Below, piece by piece: positions 23,576-32,337 of a DNA stretch of 64,000 nt. How positions within the stretch are numbered: position 1 is the stretch's first letter; each line of letters begins with the position of its first letter. The position numbers and the translations under genes are program-made. The stretch is from Mercurialis annua (taxonomy: Eukaryota; Streptophyta; Magnoliopsida; Malpighiales; Euphorbiaceae): positions 1,304,501 to 1,368,500 of the forward strand of contig NC_065576.1 in the NCBI RefSeq assembly GCF_937616625.2. Reading direction: 5' to 3'. The notes under the pieces were generated by a model, which saw only the letters and a list, made by a program, of their open reading frames with translations, did not search any database and was not told where the DNA came from.

Positions 23576-24061
23576 TAATGATGCATGGCTCGTTAAAGTT
23601 TTGTAAGATATTTAGTGATAACTAAATCGCTGAGTAACCAAAGTTCTGCTATTATGTAGTTATAGCTGAAAATCTTACTTGTTTATGTCCAAGATCAAAC
23701 AATCTAATCGGTAGAAAATAATACAAGTACTCGTACTATTATGCAGAAATTATGGTTTACAATGCACTTTTTTTTCCCGATATTTATAGCTGGAAATAGA
23801 AGATTGAATATTTAGAATTCATGTCATATTATGTAGAATACAAGCTGGTGTATTGCAATTCACTAGAAATAATATGGAGTTGTGTTTGGAGATAATTTTT
23901 TTTTTGTGAATGTAGTTGCACGAAGTCTGCGAGCCCCCTGTTGTACACAGAAATTTCAAATATGTCAACATTCTCCTTGTCGATGATATTGATGTGCGTG
24001 TCTCGGATTGTTGTTTGGCTCCACTGATCACCAAAGTTCCACACTGATAGATCAAGATCAA
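23576..24061. other. Spacer with a short unassigned minus-strand frame
   Basis: The minus-strand frame 23829-24044 (WNFGDQWSQTT..., VDIFEISVYNRGLADFVQLH) has a plausible protein-like composition, but no start context, domain or partner exons were found. It overlaps the front of the RING remnant on the other strand. It could be a fragment of a small secreted-protein gene, or chance. Confidence 0.25.
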
Positions 24062-24398
24062 GACTTTCTAGGCATTGATAATGAACTCATTGATTCACTC
24101 CCCTTATTCGGGTTCTCTTCATTCAAAGGCTTAAAACAAGGATTCGATTGTGCAATTTGCTTATTACGATTCAAAGACATCGAAATTCTTCGATTGTTGC
24201 CTAAATGAAAGTATGCTTTTCATAGAAATTGCATTAATCAATGGCTAAAAAAAGTGGTTAGAAAGTCATTCTAGATGTCCTCTTTGCATATACAAGTCCG
24301 ATCCTTCCTAGAAAGAGCTTTTGTTATTCCAGCAGCTTGTGATTCTTCCCTAACCCTTCGAACCAAATTGTAATATCAAGCTCTATATCTAGAAGGCC
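24062..24398 (+). pseudogene. ATL-type RING-H2 E3 ligase remnant
   Basis: The frame ending at 24208 reads GIDNELIDSLPLFGFSSFKG, then FDCAICLLRFKDIEILRLLPK, the GLD-like segment and first half of an ATL RING-H2 finger. A TGA replaces the next Cys codon (expected TGT/TGC). The same frame continues KYAFHRNCINQWLKK with both His ligands and a Cys, and after another stop and a frame change RCPLCIYKS supplies the last Cys pair. All other zinc ligands are in order, so this was a RING-H2 ubiquitin ligase gene that decayed by point changes. No transmembrane N-terminus was found upstream. A LINE is inserted immediately downstream, at 24414. Confidence 0.75.
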
Positions 24399-24413
24399 TG
24401 GTGATACCATCTT
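24399..24413. repeat. Target-site duplication, LINE 3' side
   Basis: TGGTGATACCATCTT here is repeated exactly at 29613-29627 on the other side of the LINE. The last two T bases merge with the poly-T that is the LINE's poly-A tail on the minus strand. A 15-bp duplication is typical of target-primed reverse transcription. Confidence 0.9.
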
Positions 24414-24444
24414 TTTTTTTTGTTAAATGGTAATTATATTAGCT

Positions 24445-24463
24445 CTAACACAAGAAGTGTTAG
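24445..24463 (-). other. Conserved-type 3' stem-loop of the LINE
   Basis: In the minus-strand transcript the 3' untranslated region reads CTAACAC-TTCTT-GTGTTAG, a perfect 7-bp stem with a 5-base loop, about 20-25 bases before the poly-A tail. Stem-loops at this place are known in several LINE families as the site bound by the reverse transcriptase; that role here is inferred. Confidence 0.7.
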
Positions 24464-24471
24464 GCAAAAAG

Positions 24472-27400
24472 CTAGAATTTTGAAAAGAAATCTAGGCATC
24501 GGAATACATCATTGCTACCATAAACAAAAAGAGGGTTGTGATATCTATAGTGAATCACACCCTTATTAATACAATGAAAAATCAACTCCTTGTAATCCGT
24601 TGCTTCGTTATGAAAAACCACTTTGTTTCTTGCCTTCCATATCCCCCAAATACTGAAAAACCAAATTGTTGCCCAAAGATTTTTGTAATTTGGATTTGCT
24701 AAATCCATCCATTGAAAATAGAAGCTCGAGACATCTTTCGGAATTATCCAAGCCTTTACTCCGATTTTTCCAAGAAAATGAGTCCAGAACCTCCAAGCAA
24801 CGGGACAGTAAAAAATGATATGGTTTGCAGTTTCAATTTCTGCACATAACCTGCAGAAAATATGATCTTCAGCAAGAACCCGTCTATGAACCAAGAACTC
24901 ATTCGAAGAAATGCGACCCTTATGTAAAAGCCAAGTAAAAAACTGAAGACGAGGAGGAATCTTGTGTTTCCACAGCTGAATTAAGAAATGATCTTTGTCA
25001 ACACCAGAAGCAGACATAAGCCGAACCAAATCTGCTGCCTTATAACAGTCATTTCCGAGCCAAAAAACCGTGTCTTGCTCGATGGAGGGTTGAACATGAT
25101 GAAGCTGATGATGAAGCTGCCGCAGAGACTCCTGCTCTCCCAACCGAAGCCTTCTTTTCCAATTAAAAACCCAACCAAAGTGATCAGCAGCTGAAATAAA
25201 TTCTGAAACAGTTGCAGCATTATTTCTATCCAAGAGAAACAGATTATGAAAGGCATTATTCAGAGGAACAACTTGATTTGGCAGCCACAAATCCCTCCAG
25301 AAAGAAATATCTCTACCATTTCCCAAATTAAAACTTATATTTGAAGTAAACATGCTCCAAATACCTTCATTAGAAACGCAAAGTCTACGGACTCCTCGCC
25401 AATGCGATGATAATTTCCTATTTCTAGGATCAATTAAGTCGTTCCAAGAATTTAAGTTCGAACTAACCCGAGTCACTAAGAACCACAGCGATTCCTTGTC
25501 ACACGATAGAAGCTTCCAGACCCACTTTAGCAATAAACTTTGATTTCTTAGACGTAACGAAGGAACATTAAGACCACCAAAGCAAGTGGGCAAACAAATA
25601 TCCTTCCAAGCTACTTTGCAAATCCCTCGATTACTTCCTGAACCCGACCATAGAAAATTTCTCAAATAACTCTCCATAATAGATATCACACTCATCGGAA
25701 TAGCGAAACGACACATAGAGTAAACCGGCAAACTACATAATACTGACTGAATCATAACAAGACGACCAGCCGGGGAGAGCAAATTTCCTTTCCAAAGTGC
25801 CAAATGAGAATTAAAATTCTGAATGATAGGATTATACTGAGAGACGGCTAAATTTCTCCGAGAAATAGGAAGCCCAAGATAGGTAAATGGCAACGATTCA
25901 ATCTTGCAATTTAGAATAGAGGCAGCCGAGATAATGTCATCATTTGGAACGTTCAAACCAATGATGGAACTCTTCTTAAAATTAATACGAAGTCCAGAAA
26001 CAATAGCAAAACATCGAAGAACTCGAAGAAGATTCTTAACCATATTTATGTCATTTGGAAGAAACAGGAGGGTGTCGTCCGCGAACTGAAGTAAAGAAAG
26101 GGATTCCCGAAAACCATCAATACAAATACCCGTAAACAGCCCCAACGACTTGGCTTTCTCAATAAAAGCTTTAAAGCCTTCAGCTGCAATTACAAACAAC
26201 ATTGGAGATAATGGATCTCCTTGTCTCACACCCTTCTCCATAACAAAGTTATCAGTCGGGGAACCATTAACCATGACCGACATCTGAGATGAATTCAAGA
26301 GGTTGGTGATCCACTTAATCCATGTAGCGTTGAATTTCATCAAACGCATAGTCTCCAGAAGAAACCTCCAAGAAACAGAATCAAATGCTTTCTGAAAGTC
26401 TAACTTGATAATGAAAGTTGAGTCCCTTCGTCTTGAACAGAGATGTATTACTTCAGAGGCAATAGAATGGCAGTCTTGTATGTTCCGACCCTTAATGAAA
26501 CCGAATTGGTTCTCCGAGATAATTGTAGGAAGTAAAGGAGCTAGCCTGTTGGCGAGAATCTTTGAGAGAAACTTAAAAATGCCGTTAATAAGACTTATCG
26601 GACGATAATCTTTGATATTTATTGCCCCTTTAAACTTAGGAATCAAGATCAGAAATGCCGTATTCAGACCTGCAGGGAAAAATCCCGTTTCATGAAAAGT
26701 TTGAAACAGCTGAATAAAGTCTCCCTTCATGAACTGCCATGCCCGCTTGTAAAAAAACACGTTGAACCCATCTGGCCCTGGCGCTTTGTTGTCGTCACAC
26801 TGCTTAACAACTGAAGTTAATTCCTCCAAAGAAATAGCAGTAGTCAGCATCTCAGATTGGGCATTCGAGAGCTCCTTAAACGACAAAGACTCCAAAGAAA
26901 AAGAGTAATGATTACCATCCTTGTAAAGACATCGATAGTATTCGCTGATCTTATTCTTTATATCCAAAGGCGTATTATAACAAACGTCATCAATTATAAC
27001 CTCAGAAATCAGGTTATTTCTAGCATGGATTGAGGCCGCCAAATGAAAGAAAGATGTGTTTTTATCCCCAAGGAGATTCCAGTTCAAACGGGATTTTTGC
27101 AACCAAACTACTTCAAGTTGTTTTGACAGACCAAGAAGAACACTGTTATAAGCTGAGAGAGCAGAAAAATCCTCGTCCGTTAATGTTCGTAGGTCTGCAG
27201 ATTGTTCCAATGCAGAAATCTGCTGATTTACAGCAGTAATTTTGGAGTTCAGGTCTCCAAAAACAAGCTTGTTCCAAGAAGAGATGAGCTTTCGAAGTTC
27301 ACGGAATTTGAACACTAACGATGTAGGACCTCTGAGAGATAGCCAACAATTTTCTAAGAAGGAAGGAAAATCCGGGTGATCCCACCAAACATTCAAAGAA

Positions 27401-28128
27401 CGGAAAGGTTTCGGTCCCCAATCAAAACGAGCCACAGAAGAAAGAAGTAATGGAACATGATCCGAAAATGAACGAGATAAAGCTTGAAGCTTAAGATTCG
27501 GCCACTTCTCTAAAACTGAAGATGAGACAAAACATCTATCAATTTTTGATTTAGAAATCTTGTTCTGCCATGTGAAAAAACGACCTTGTAACGGGATTTC
27601 AATAAGCTTGGCATCATTAATAAAACTCGAGAAAGCCATCATAGACGCAGAGAGTGAAGAACAATTAAACCTTTCAGAAGGATGAAGAATGTCGTTGAAA
27701 TCCCCCGAGACGAAGCACAATCTGTCACACTCCATTTCCGGAAGTATATTCTGCCAAAGACGCGATCTCTCAGTTGGGCAATTCGGAGCGTAAACCAAAA
27801 TAAATCTGATCGGAAGAGAAGACCAAATAAAATCTAAAACAATCCATCTTTCTGAGGGCACAATTCTAGTTGGCGTAACTAAACTAGAGTTCCATATACA
27901 CGTCAATCCTCCAGAAGACCCATTCGAACCCGAGAAGCTATAATTAAAATCTAGATTTGGCCAAAGTTTTCTAACCAAGAAATCATCTATAACTTCTTTT
28001 TTTGTTTCAACTAATCCCATGATAACGAGTTGATGCTGAGAAATAAAAGATCGGATAGCACGCTGCTTGCGAAAATGATTGATTCCACCCCGACAATTCC
28101 AAGTAATAAAATTAAATGAGCTACACAT
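24472..28128 (-). CDS. LINE ORF2: endonuclease and reverse transcriptase
   Basis: 1218 uninterrupted residues. An apurinic-like endonuclease occupies residues ~5-230: WNCRGG at 11, the catalytic Glu in LVETKKE at ~41, SGDFND at ~141 and SDHVPLL at ~222. The reverse transcriptase follows at ~440-760: KAPGPDG at 448, YRPISL at 508, KLDFQKAFDSV at ~575, GVRQGDPLSP at ~633, and the active site FADD at ~682 (Phe in place of Tyr, common in plant LINEs). Near the C-terminus (~1060-1150) is a zf-RVT segment, FFTWLLHKGRI...CRLCAEIETANHIIFYCPVAWRFW. The protein nicks target DNA and copies the element RNA at the nick. All catalytic residues visible by eye are intact. There is no RNase H domain. Confidence 0.95.
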   Translation of the reverse strand: MCSSFNFITWNCRGGINHFRKQRAIRSFISQHQLVIMGLVETKKEVIDDFLVRKLWPNLDFNYSFSGSNGSSGGLTCIWNSSLVTPTRIVPSERWIVLDFIWSSLPIRFILVYAPNCPTERSRLWQNILPEMECDRLCFVSGDFNDILHPSERFNCSSLSASMMAFSSFINDAKLIEIPLQGRFFTWQNKISKSKIDRCFVSSSVLEKWPNLKLQALSRSFSDHVPLLLSSVARFDWGPKPFRSLNVWWDHPDFPSFLENCWLSLRGPTSLVFKFRELRKLISSWNKLVFGDLNSKITAVNQQISALEQSADLRTLTDEDFSALSAYNSVLLGLSKQLEVVWLQKSRLNWNLLGDKNTSFFHLAASIHARNNLISEVIIDDVCYNTPLDIKNKISEYYRCLYKDGNHYSFSLESLSFKELSNAQSEMLTTAISLEELTSVVKQCDDNKAPGPDGFNVFFYKRAWQFMKGDFIQLFQTFHETGFFPAGLNTAFLILIPKFKGAINIKDYRPISLINGIFKFLSKILANRLAPLLPTIISENQFGFIKGRNIQDCHSIASEVIHLCSRRRDSTFIIKLDFQKAFDSVSWRFLLETMRLMKFNATWIKWITNLLNSSQMSVMVNGSPTDNFVMEKGVRQGDPLSPMLFVIAAEGFKAFIEKAKSLGLFTGICIDGFRESLSLLQFADDTLLFLPNDINMVKNLLRVLRCFAIVSGLRINFKKSSIIGLNVPNDDIISAASILNCKIESLPFTYLGLPISRRNLAVSQYNPIIQNFNSHLALWKGNLLSPAGRLVMIQSVLCSLPVYSMCRFAIPMSVISIMESYLRNFLWSGSGSNRGICKVAWKDICLPTCFGGLNVPSLRLRNQSLLLKWVWKLLSCDKESLWFLVTRVSSNLNSWNDLIDPRNRKLSSHWRGVRRLCVSNEGIWSMFTSNISFNLGNGRDISFWRDLWLPNQVVPLNNAFHNLFLLDRNNAATVSEFISAADHFGWVFNWKRRLRLGEQESLRQLHHQLHHVQPSIEQDTVFWLGNDCYKAADLVRLMSASGVDKDHFLIQLWKHKIPPRLQFFTWLLHKGRISSNEFLVHRRVLAEDHIFCRLCAEIETANHIIFYCPVAWRFWTHFLGKIGVKAWIIPKDVSSFYFQWMDLANPNYKNLWATIWFFSIWGIWKARNKVVFHNEATDYKELIFHCINKGVIHYRYHNPLFVYGSNDVFRCLDFFSKF

Positions 28129-28160
28129 TTAAAAATATTAAAGACCTTGAGAAGCTCACC

Positions 28161-29543
28161 TTAAGAGTGATTTAAGGCATCCCTAGCAATTTCTTTAGTT
28201 ATTAGATCTTTGAACTGTGCTTCATGCTGTTGTTCAAAAACTCCCATCTTCATACCGACCTCAACAGTTCTTGCAACTTCTAAATCATCTTTAGAAGGGC
28301 ACTTAAATCGTTCGCTGGTGCAAGGGCTGTCTGTATCACCACTGCGATCTCTATTCTTGCGCTGAGTTATATTGGTTAAATCCATTGCAATGTAGGGAGT
28401 TTCTGAAACTGTAGAAGGAACCAAAGTTGCTCTTGAACGTTTCCCAGATAAATCATCATTGAAGAATGCAGGTGACGAGGAAACTGATTTAGAATCAGAA
28501 TCAGATTCTGAAAATTCAGCAGTAGAGCTACTTGTAATAACCGGAAATTCTGTTTCATGCGCATGGATCAGGTATGAAACACCTTTAATCATGATAGGAA
28601 TAATGCATTCAATGCGGTTAAACCCTGCTGAAATGAGGACTGAACCTGAGTCCATACGGTCCTTGGAAATAACCGATGGATGTACTGCAATTGACTTACC
28701 CAGGCTATTGCCAACGAAGATGAACAGTTCTTCTGACCATGCCGAAATAGGAACTCCAGACATTGAGACCCATACAAATCTCTCTTTCGAAGGACTATAG
28801 TCCTCCCAAGGGATAACTGTCGAAAAAAGCGAATCATATTTCGTGAACTCACTTCTGAATCGCGCCATGTAGAAATCGGAGTGGAAACGAATCAAAACGA
28901 ATAGACCTCCCAGAAAAGATATTGATTCGAAAACAATTTCCAGGTCCAACATCTTATCCTTGATAATCATCAACATATCCATGCTTGATACCGTAACAAT
29001 CAACGAATTGAGAGTATGATCTGGCAAATTCTTGGAGGCTTCAAATATCAAAGTTTCGTTGGTGACAACCTGAGCATAGGTCCTTGAATCACGATTTGCA
29101 GTTGATGGGGATGCAGCTAGGTGAATAGCTGATGGGGATTCAATTCTCTTGTTCAGATACCTAGCCGGAGCTGCTACTGTAGGTCGTTGTTCAAGTTGCA
29201 TGGAATTTGACGAATAGGGTTTAGGAAATTTTGCACGAAAAGCCCTAACCCTAAACGAACCAATAAAAATTTGATTCAATTTACGTAATGTTAACTCCAG
29301 ATTACGATCTTCCTTGATTCTTAGGAACCCAAATCTCCTTTGAACCCTGTTTCTTCTTCTAGCTAGGGTTACCTTTCCGTTGATATTGAATTTGGAAAAG
29401 TGTTTTTCAATATCATCATAAAACCAATTGTCTGGGTAGTTTTCGAAGTAGATCACCACTGTATTATCGCCTGATGGAACTGACGACCGGAGGTTGTTGG
29501 TGGTGGATTGGCCGGGGTTTGCTGACTGTGAGAGCGCCGTCAT
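28161..29543 (-). CDS. LINE ORF1: RNA-binding protein
   Basis: 460 residues, 32 bases upstream of ORF2 on the same strand. Residues ~27-100 form an RRM-like fold: VVIYFENYPDNWFYDDIEKH as RNP2-like start and RRFGFLRIKEDR as RNP1-like. The middle (~180-340) resembles the DUF4283-like region of plant LINE ORF1 proteins (WVSMSGVPISAWSEELFIFV). The C-terminus is Ser/Asp-rich with no CCHC zinc knuckle that I could see. ORF1 proteins coat the element RNA and accompany ORF2 to the target. ORF2 must be translated by reinitiation or a similar means, because its ATG lies after the ORF1 stop. Confidence 0.85.
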   Translation of the reverse strand: MTALSQSANPGQSTTNNLRSSVPSGDNTVVIYFENYPDNWFYDDIEKHFSKFNINGKVTLARRRNRVQRRFGFLRIKEDRNLELTLRKLNQIFIGSFRVRAFRAKFPKPYSSNSMQLEQRPTVAAPARYLNKRIESPSAIHLAASPSTANRDSRTYAQVVTNETLIFEASKNLPDHTLNSLIVTVSSMDMLMIIKDKMLDLEIVFESISFLGGLFVLIRFHSDFYMARFRSEFTKYDSLFSTVIPWEDYSPSKERFVWVSMSGVPISAWSEELFIFVGNSLGKSIAVHPSVISKDRMDSGSVLISAGFNRIECIIPIMIKGVSYLIHAHETEFPVITSSSTAEFSESDSDSKSVSSSPAFFNDDLSGKRSRATLVPSTVSETPYIAMDLTNITQRKNRDRSGDTDSPCTSERFKCPSKDDLEVARTVEVGMKMGVFEQQHEAQFKDLITKEIARDALNHS

Positions 29544-29612
29544 AATCGTGTTGTGGCTTGCAGCAATGGCCGGAGTTTATCGGTCTGGAGTCTTCCCAAA
29601 AATGTTAAAATT

Positions 29613-29627
29613 TGGTGATACCATCTT
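29613..29627. repeat. Target-site duplication, LINE 5' side
   Basis: An exact copy of the 15-bp sequence at 24399-24413, directly after the 5' end of the LINE. It fixes the element's 5' boundary at 29612. Confidence 0.9.
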
Positions 29628-31718
29628 GAATTTGTTTCATAAAAAATTAACATTATATACAATCTGATGTGTAATTAAATTGAAAGAAATTTTTTATTAA
29701 AAATTGTAGATTTTTTGTAAAAATTGAAAGAGAAAAAAATTCATAAAAGAGATAGACTCAAAAATTCCTTAAGAAAATTAATTGTCAGTGTTGTAAACCA
29801 TGGTTAAAGTCAAACACAAAGAAATGGATAATCAGTTCCATTGTTGCGCTCACGTCAGTTTAAATCTTAGAATATTAATAATAAATATAATCACTCTTGA
29901 ATCTTTAAAATCTCATTTTTGTTTAAATCAGTTTAGTTTCGTTTTACTAAACCTAACTCATCTTCGATTTCCTGAACTTTCTGTATTACTTTTCTTTTAG
30001 TTTTTCATGTTATTTGTTATTGTTCGTTTTCTTCGAATTCATGACTTTCTCTTACTGCAAATATCTTTGGCTTCCACTTCATCAGAAATGTGGAACCGAT
30101 GTACATTCAATTATCGACAAAGATTTGAGGACAACTCCAGTAAAAGAAAGTTCAGGAAATCGAAGAAAATAAAGAAAACAAGAGGATCTAAGGATTTCGA
30201 GTGCCTTCTTTCTGAAGATTCACATTTTTATGAAACAAAAACAGAGAAATGTCATGAAATTAAGTAGAAACAGAGAAATATTGTGAATTGTGAAACAAAA
30301 ACACGAAATCTTTATAAAACAGAAATCTTGTGAAACAGATATAAGTGGCTCCATTCATTGGTTTGTTATTCTATGCTGGTTAATTGCAAGTTTGGTACGT
30401 ATTTTTAATTAATTTGACAACTATCATAAATTTCTGCTTTTATAATGTTAAGTGTGATCTGTTCGGATTTGTTTGATATGTACTATATATGATTTTCATA
30501 AAAAAAAGTATGACTGGTCAGAATTTATCTACTACTAATTATTTTTATCCTTTAATTGTTAATTTTTATTATATTTCTAAAAATACCATTAATGCTTAAT
30601 AAAAAAATTTAAGAAACTAGATTTATTACAATAGAAAATTTCTAATTGCATCTTATTAATTTGTTGTAAAGATTTATTTGAAATATAAATTTGTTTACAT
30701 AATATATGTACATACACACCAAATTTCGTTTGTATACTACTTATAATCATATTTACATGTTAAACAATTTTTTTATAAATAAATAGGTTAAATGGGTTTT
30801 TTTGTTGCACACCTCAATCTATATTAACCTTTTTAATAAATGAGTTAGACAATTTGACATGTGTTAATTTGTTTTATAAACGTTATGTATTTGAATTTGA
30901 CATTTCGATAAGATTAATTAAATGTGTCGGGTCGGATTGAAATCTTCTTTTGATTTTAAATAGATACACGGCATATATATAACATAATGATACGACTTGT
31001 CGGCCCTAAATACAGTGAAGAAAACCTACATACAAATAGTCTTTAAGCTCTAAACTATAAGGTAAAGCAAGTAAAAAAAATATTCATTTTCCTCGGCAAT
31101 TAATTTTTTGAAAAATATACTTTCACTGAATTATACACATTTATGAATCAAGTGAGGCCTAGAATTTTGAGTCATTCTTGCGATAAGTATTTAAATGCTA
31201 ATTATTTTAACAAAATATTGATATACAACATTGATTTAATGAAATAAAATTTAGATCTAATTAGCCAAAGCAAATAGAAAAAAAAAAGTTGAATTTCATC
31301 ACTACTCTTTGCATTTGTGGGGAATTTGAACTCAACACCCTAAACATTAAATTCTAAACAAAAAAAAACTGGATCGCCACTGAATCAGTTTACACGCATG
31401 ATTCCTGTTACTCCAATCATGATTCCCCACTAACACATAGACTGTCATAATACCCGTTATAGGTTGCAAACCCCACATAATATGAATAACCGTACAATCT
31501 TTTCTTTTTTCAGATTTCGGTTTTGTCAATTCTCTATTTATATTTCTTCGATTTACTGAACTTTCTCTTACAACAATTGTGCATTTTTAGTTTTCCACGG
31601 TTACGGAAATGTTCTTTTGTTTTTATTTTTGTCTTTTTTTTTCTTCGATTCTTGGTCTTTCTCTGCAGTAATTGATCATCACCACTAATCAAACACAGAA
31701 AATACAAGAAATGGAAGA
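29628..31718. other. A+T-rich intergenic region
   Basis: No gene is supported. Short frames at 29800-30267 and 31347-31529 have A/K/F-rich low-complexity composition and no motif. Nothing else is recognised. Confidence 0.5.
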
Positions 31719-31936
31719 GAAAAAAATAAAACAAGAGCAACTGAAATGTTTATATGATTATATAATTGATGTTTATTTAATTCATTATATAATTAAAAAG
31801 AAGGCGTATCCGGAAAAAAATAAAACAAGAGCAACTGAAATAAATATTTGATGAATGAAGATAGTCCTAGAGAAAAAAAATTATATCGATTTTTTTCTCT
31901 AGGACTATCTTCATTCATCAAATATTTATTTCAGTT
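31719..31936. repeat. Perfect 47-bp inverted repeat with associated 29-bp direct repeat
   Basis: Left arm 31833-31879 and right arm 31890-31936 are exact reverse complements with a 10-base spacer (31880-31889). The left arm begins AACTGAAATAAATATTTGAT. In addition, a 29-base segment at 31719-31747 is repeated exactly at 31813-31841, overlapping the left arm. Between those copies, 31791-31810 (AATTAAAAAGAAGGCGTATC) is an exact inverted copy of 32356-32375 in the neighbouring gene's last exon. Exact matches of this length indicate recent copying, for example by template switching during repair. Confidence 0.92.
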
Positions 31937-32049
31937 CCAATTATATAATTCTTTTCTGGTAATAGTTCAAGATTCTTAAGTATCATTGTGTTTGTTAACA
32001 AAGTTAAGAACACTCAAGTAAATGACCGAGTTTTTATGTATAATTTGAT

Positions 32050-32335
32050 GCAGTGCTCACTTTAATAGAACTTTTACAACTTGAAACCAAATAAATAAGT
32101 ACAAAATCAGCAGCCATTTCTTGTTCAAACTCCGATCCGACTTTGCAACTTCATAAAGGTGTCTCACGTTTCAAAGATTTGTTCATAATATCAGCAGCAT
32201 GTTCCGTTGTACCACAGTGCACCAATTTAATATCTCCATCTTCAGCATTGCTCAAGAAATGAAACCTTACATGGATGTGTTTAGTTTAGCCGTGGAGATC
32301 GGATTCTTTGACAACTCATATGACTCTATCTAATA
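32050..32335 (-). pseudogene. Copia retrotransposon fragment (RNase H C-terminus)
   Basis: Read on the minus strand, the sequence gives IESYELSKNPIS, then after a frame change KHIHVRFHFLSNAEDGDIKL, continuing VHCGTTEHAADIMNKSLKRE. This matches the Copia RNase H end pattern (N-K-S-A-I-x-L-x-x-N-P, S-K-H-I-x-x-x-Y/F-H-F, E-x-x-A-D-I-x-T-K-x-L). It has a frameshift and no upstream RT or LTR, so it is a small dead fragment. It sits just past the stop codon of the glucosidase-II-beta-like gene and may be part of that gene's 3' untranslated region. Confidence 0.75.
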
Positions 32336-32337
32336 CA

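Larger units (their letters stand above)
24414..29612 (-). mobile_element. Full-length L1-type LINE retrotransposon with 15-bp target duplication
   Basis: The element is about 5.2 kb and lies on the minus strand. From its 5' end it has a short leader (29544-29612), ORF1 (28161-29543), a 32-base gap, ORF2 (24472-28128), a short 3' untranslated region with a stem-loop, and a poly-A tail seen as about ten T bases at 24412-24421. It is flanked by the perfect 15-bp duplication at 24399-24413 and 29613-29627. Both frames are uninterrupted, so the copy is young and possibly still able to move. Joining the flanks removes the element cleanly and restores the 3' side of the RING-H2 remnant region. Confidence 0.95.

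Noticed and set aside
28459..28800. 113-codon plus-strand frame inside LINE ORF1
   Set aside because: Antisense shadow of the ORF1 coding sequence, without motif.
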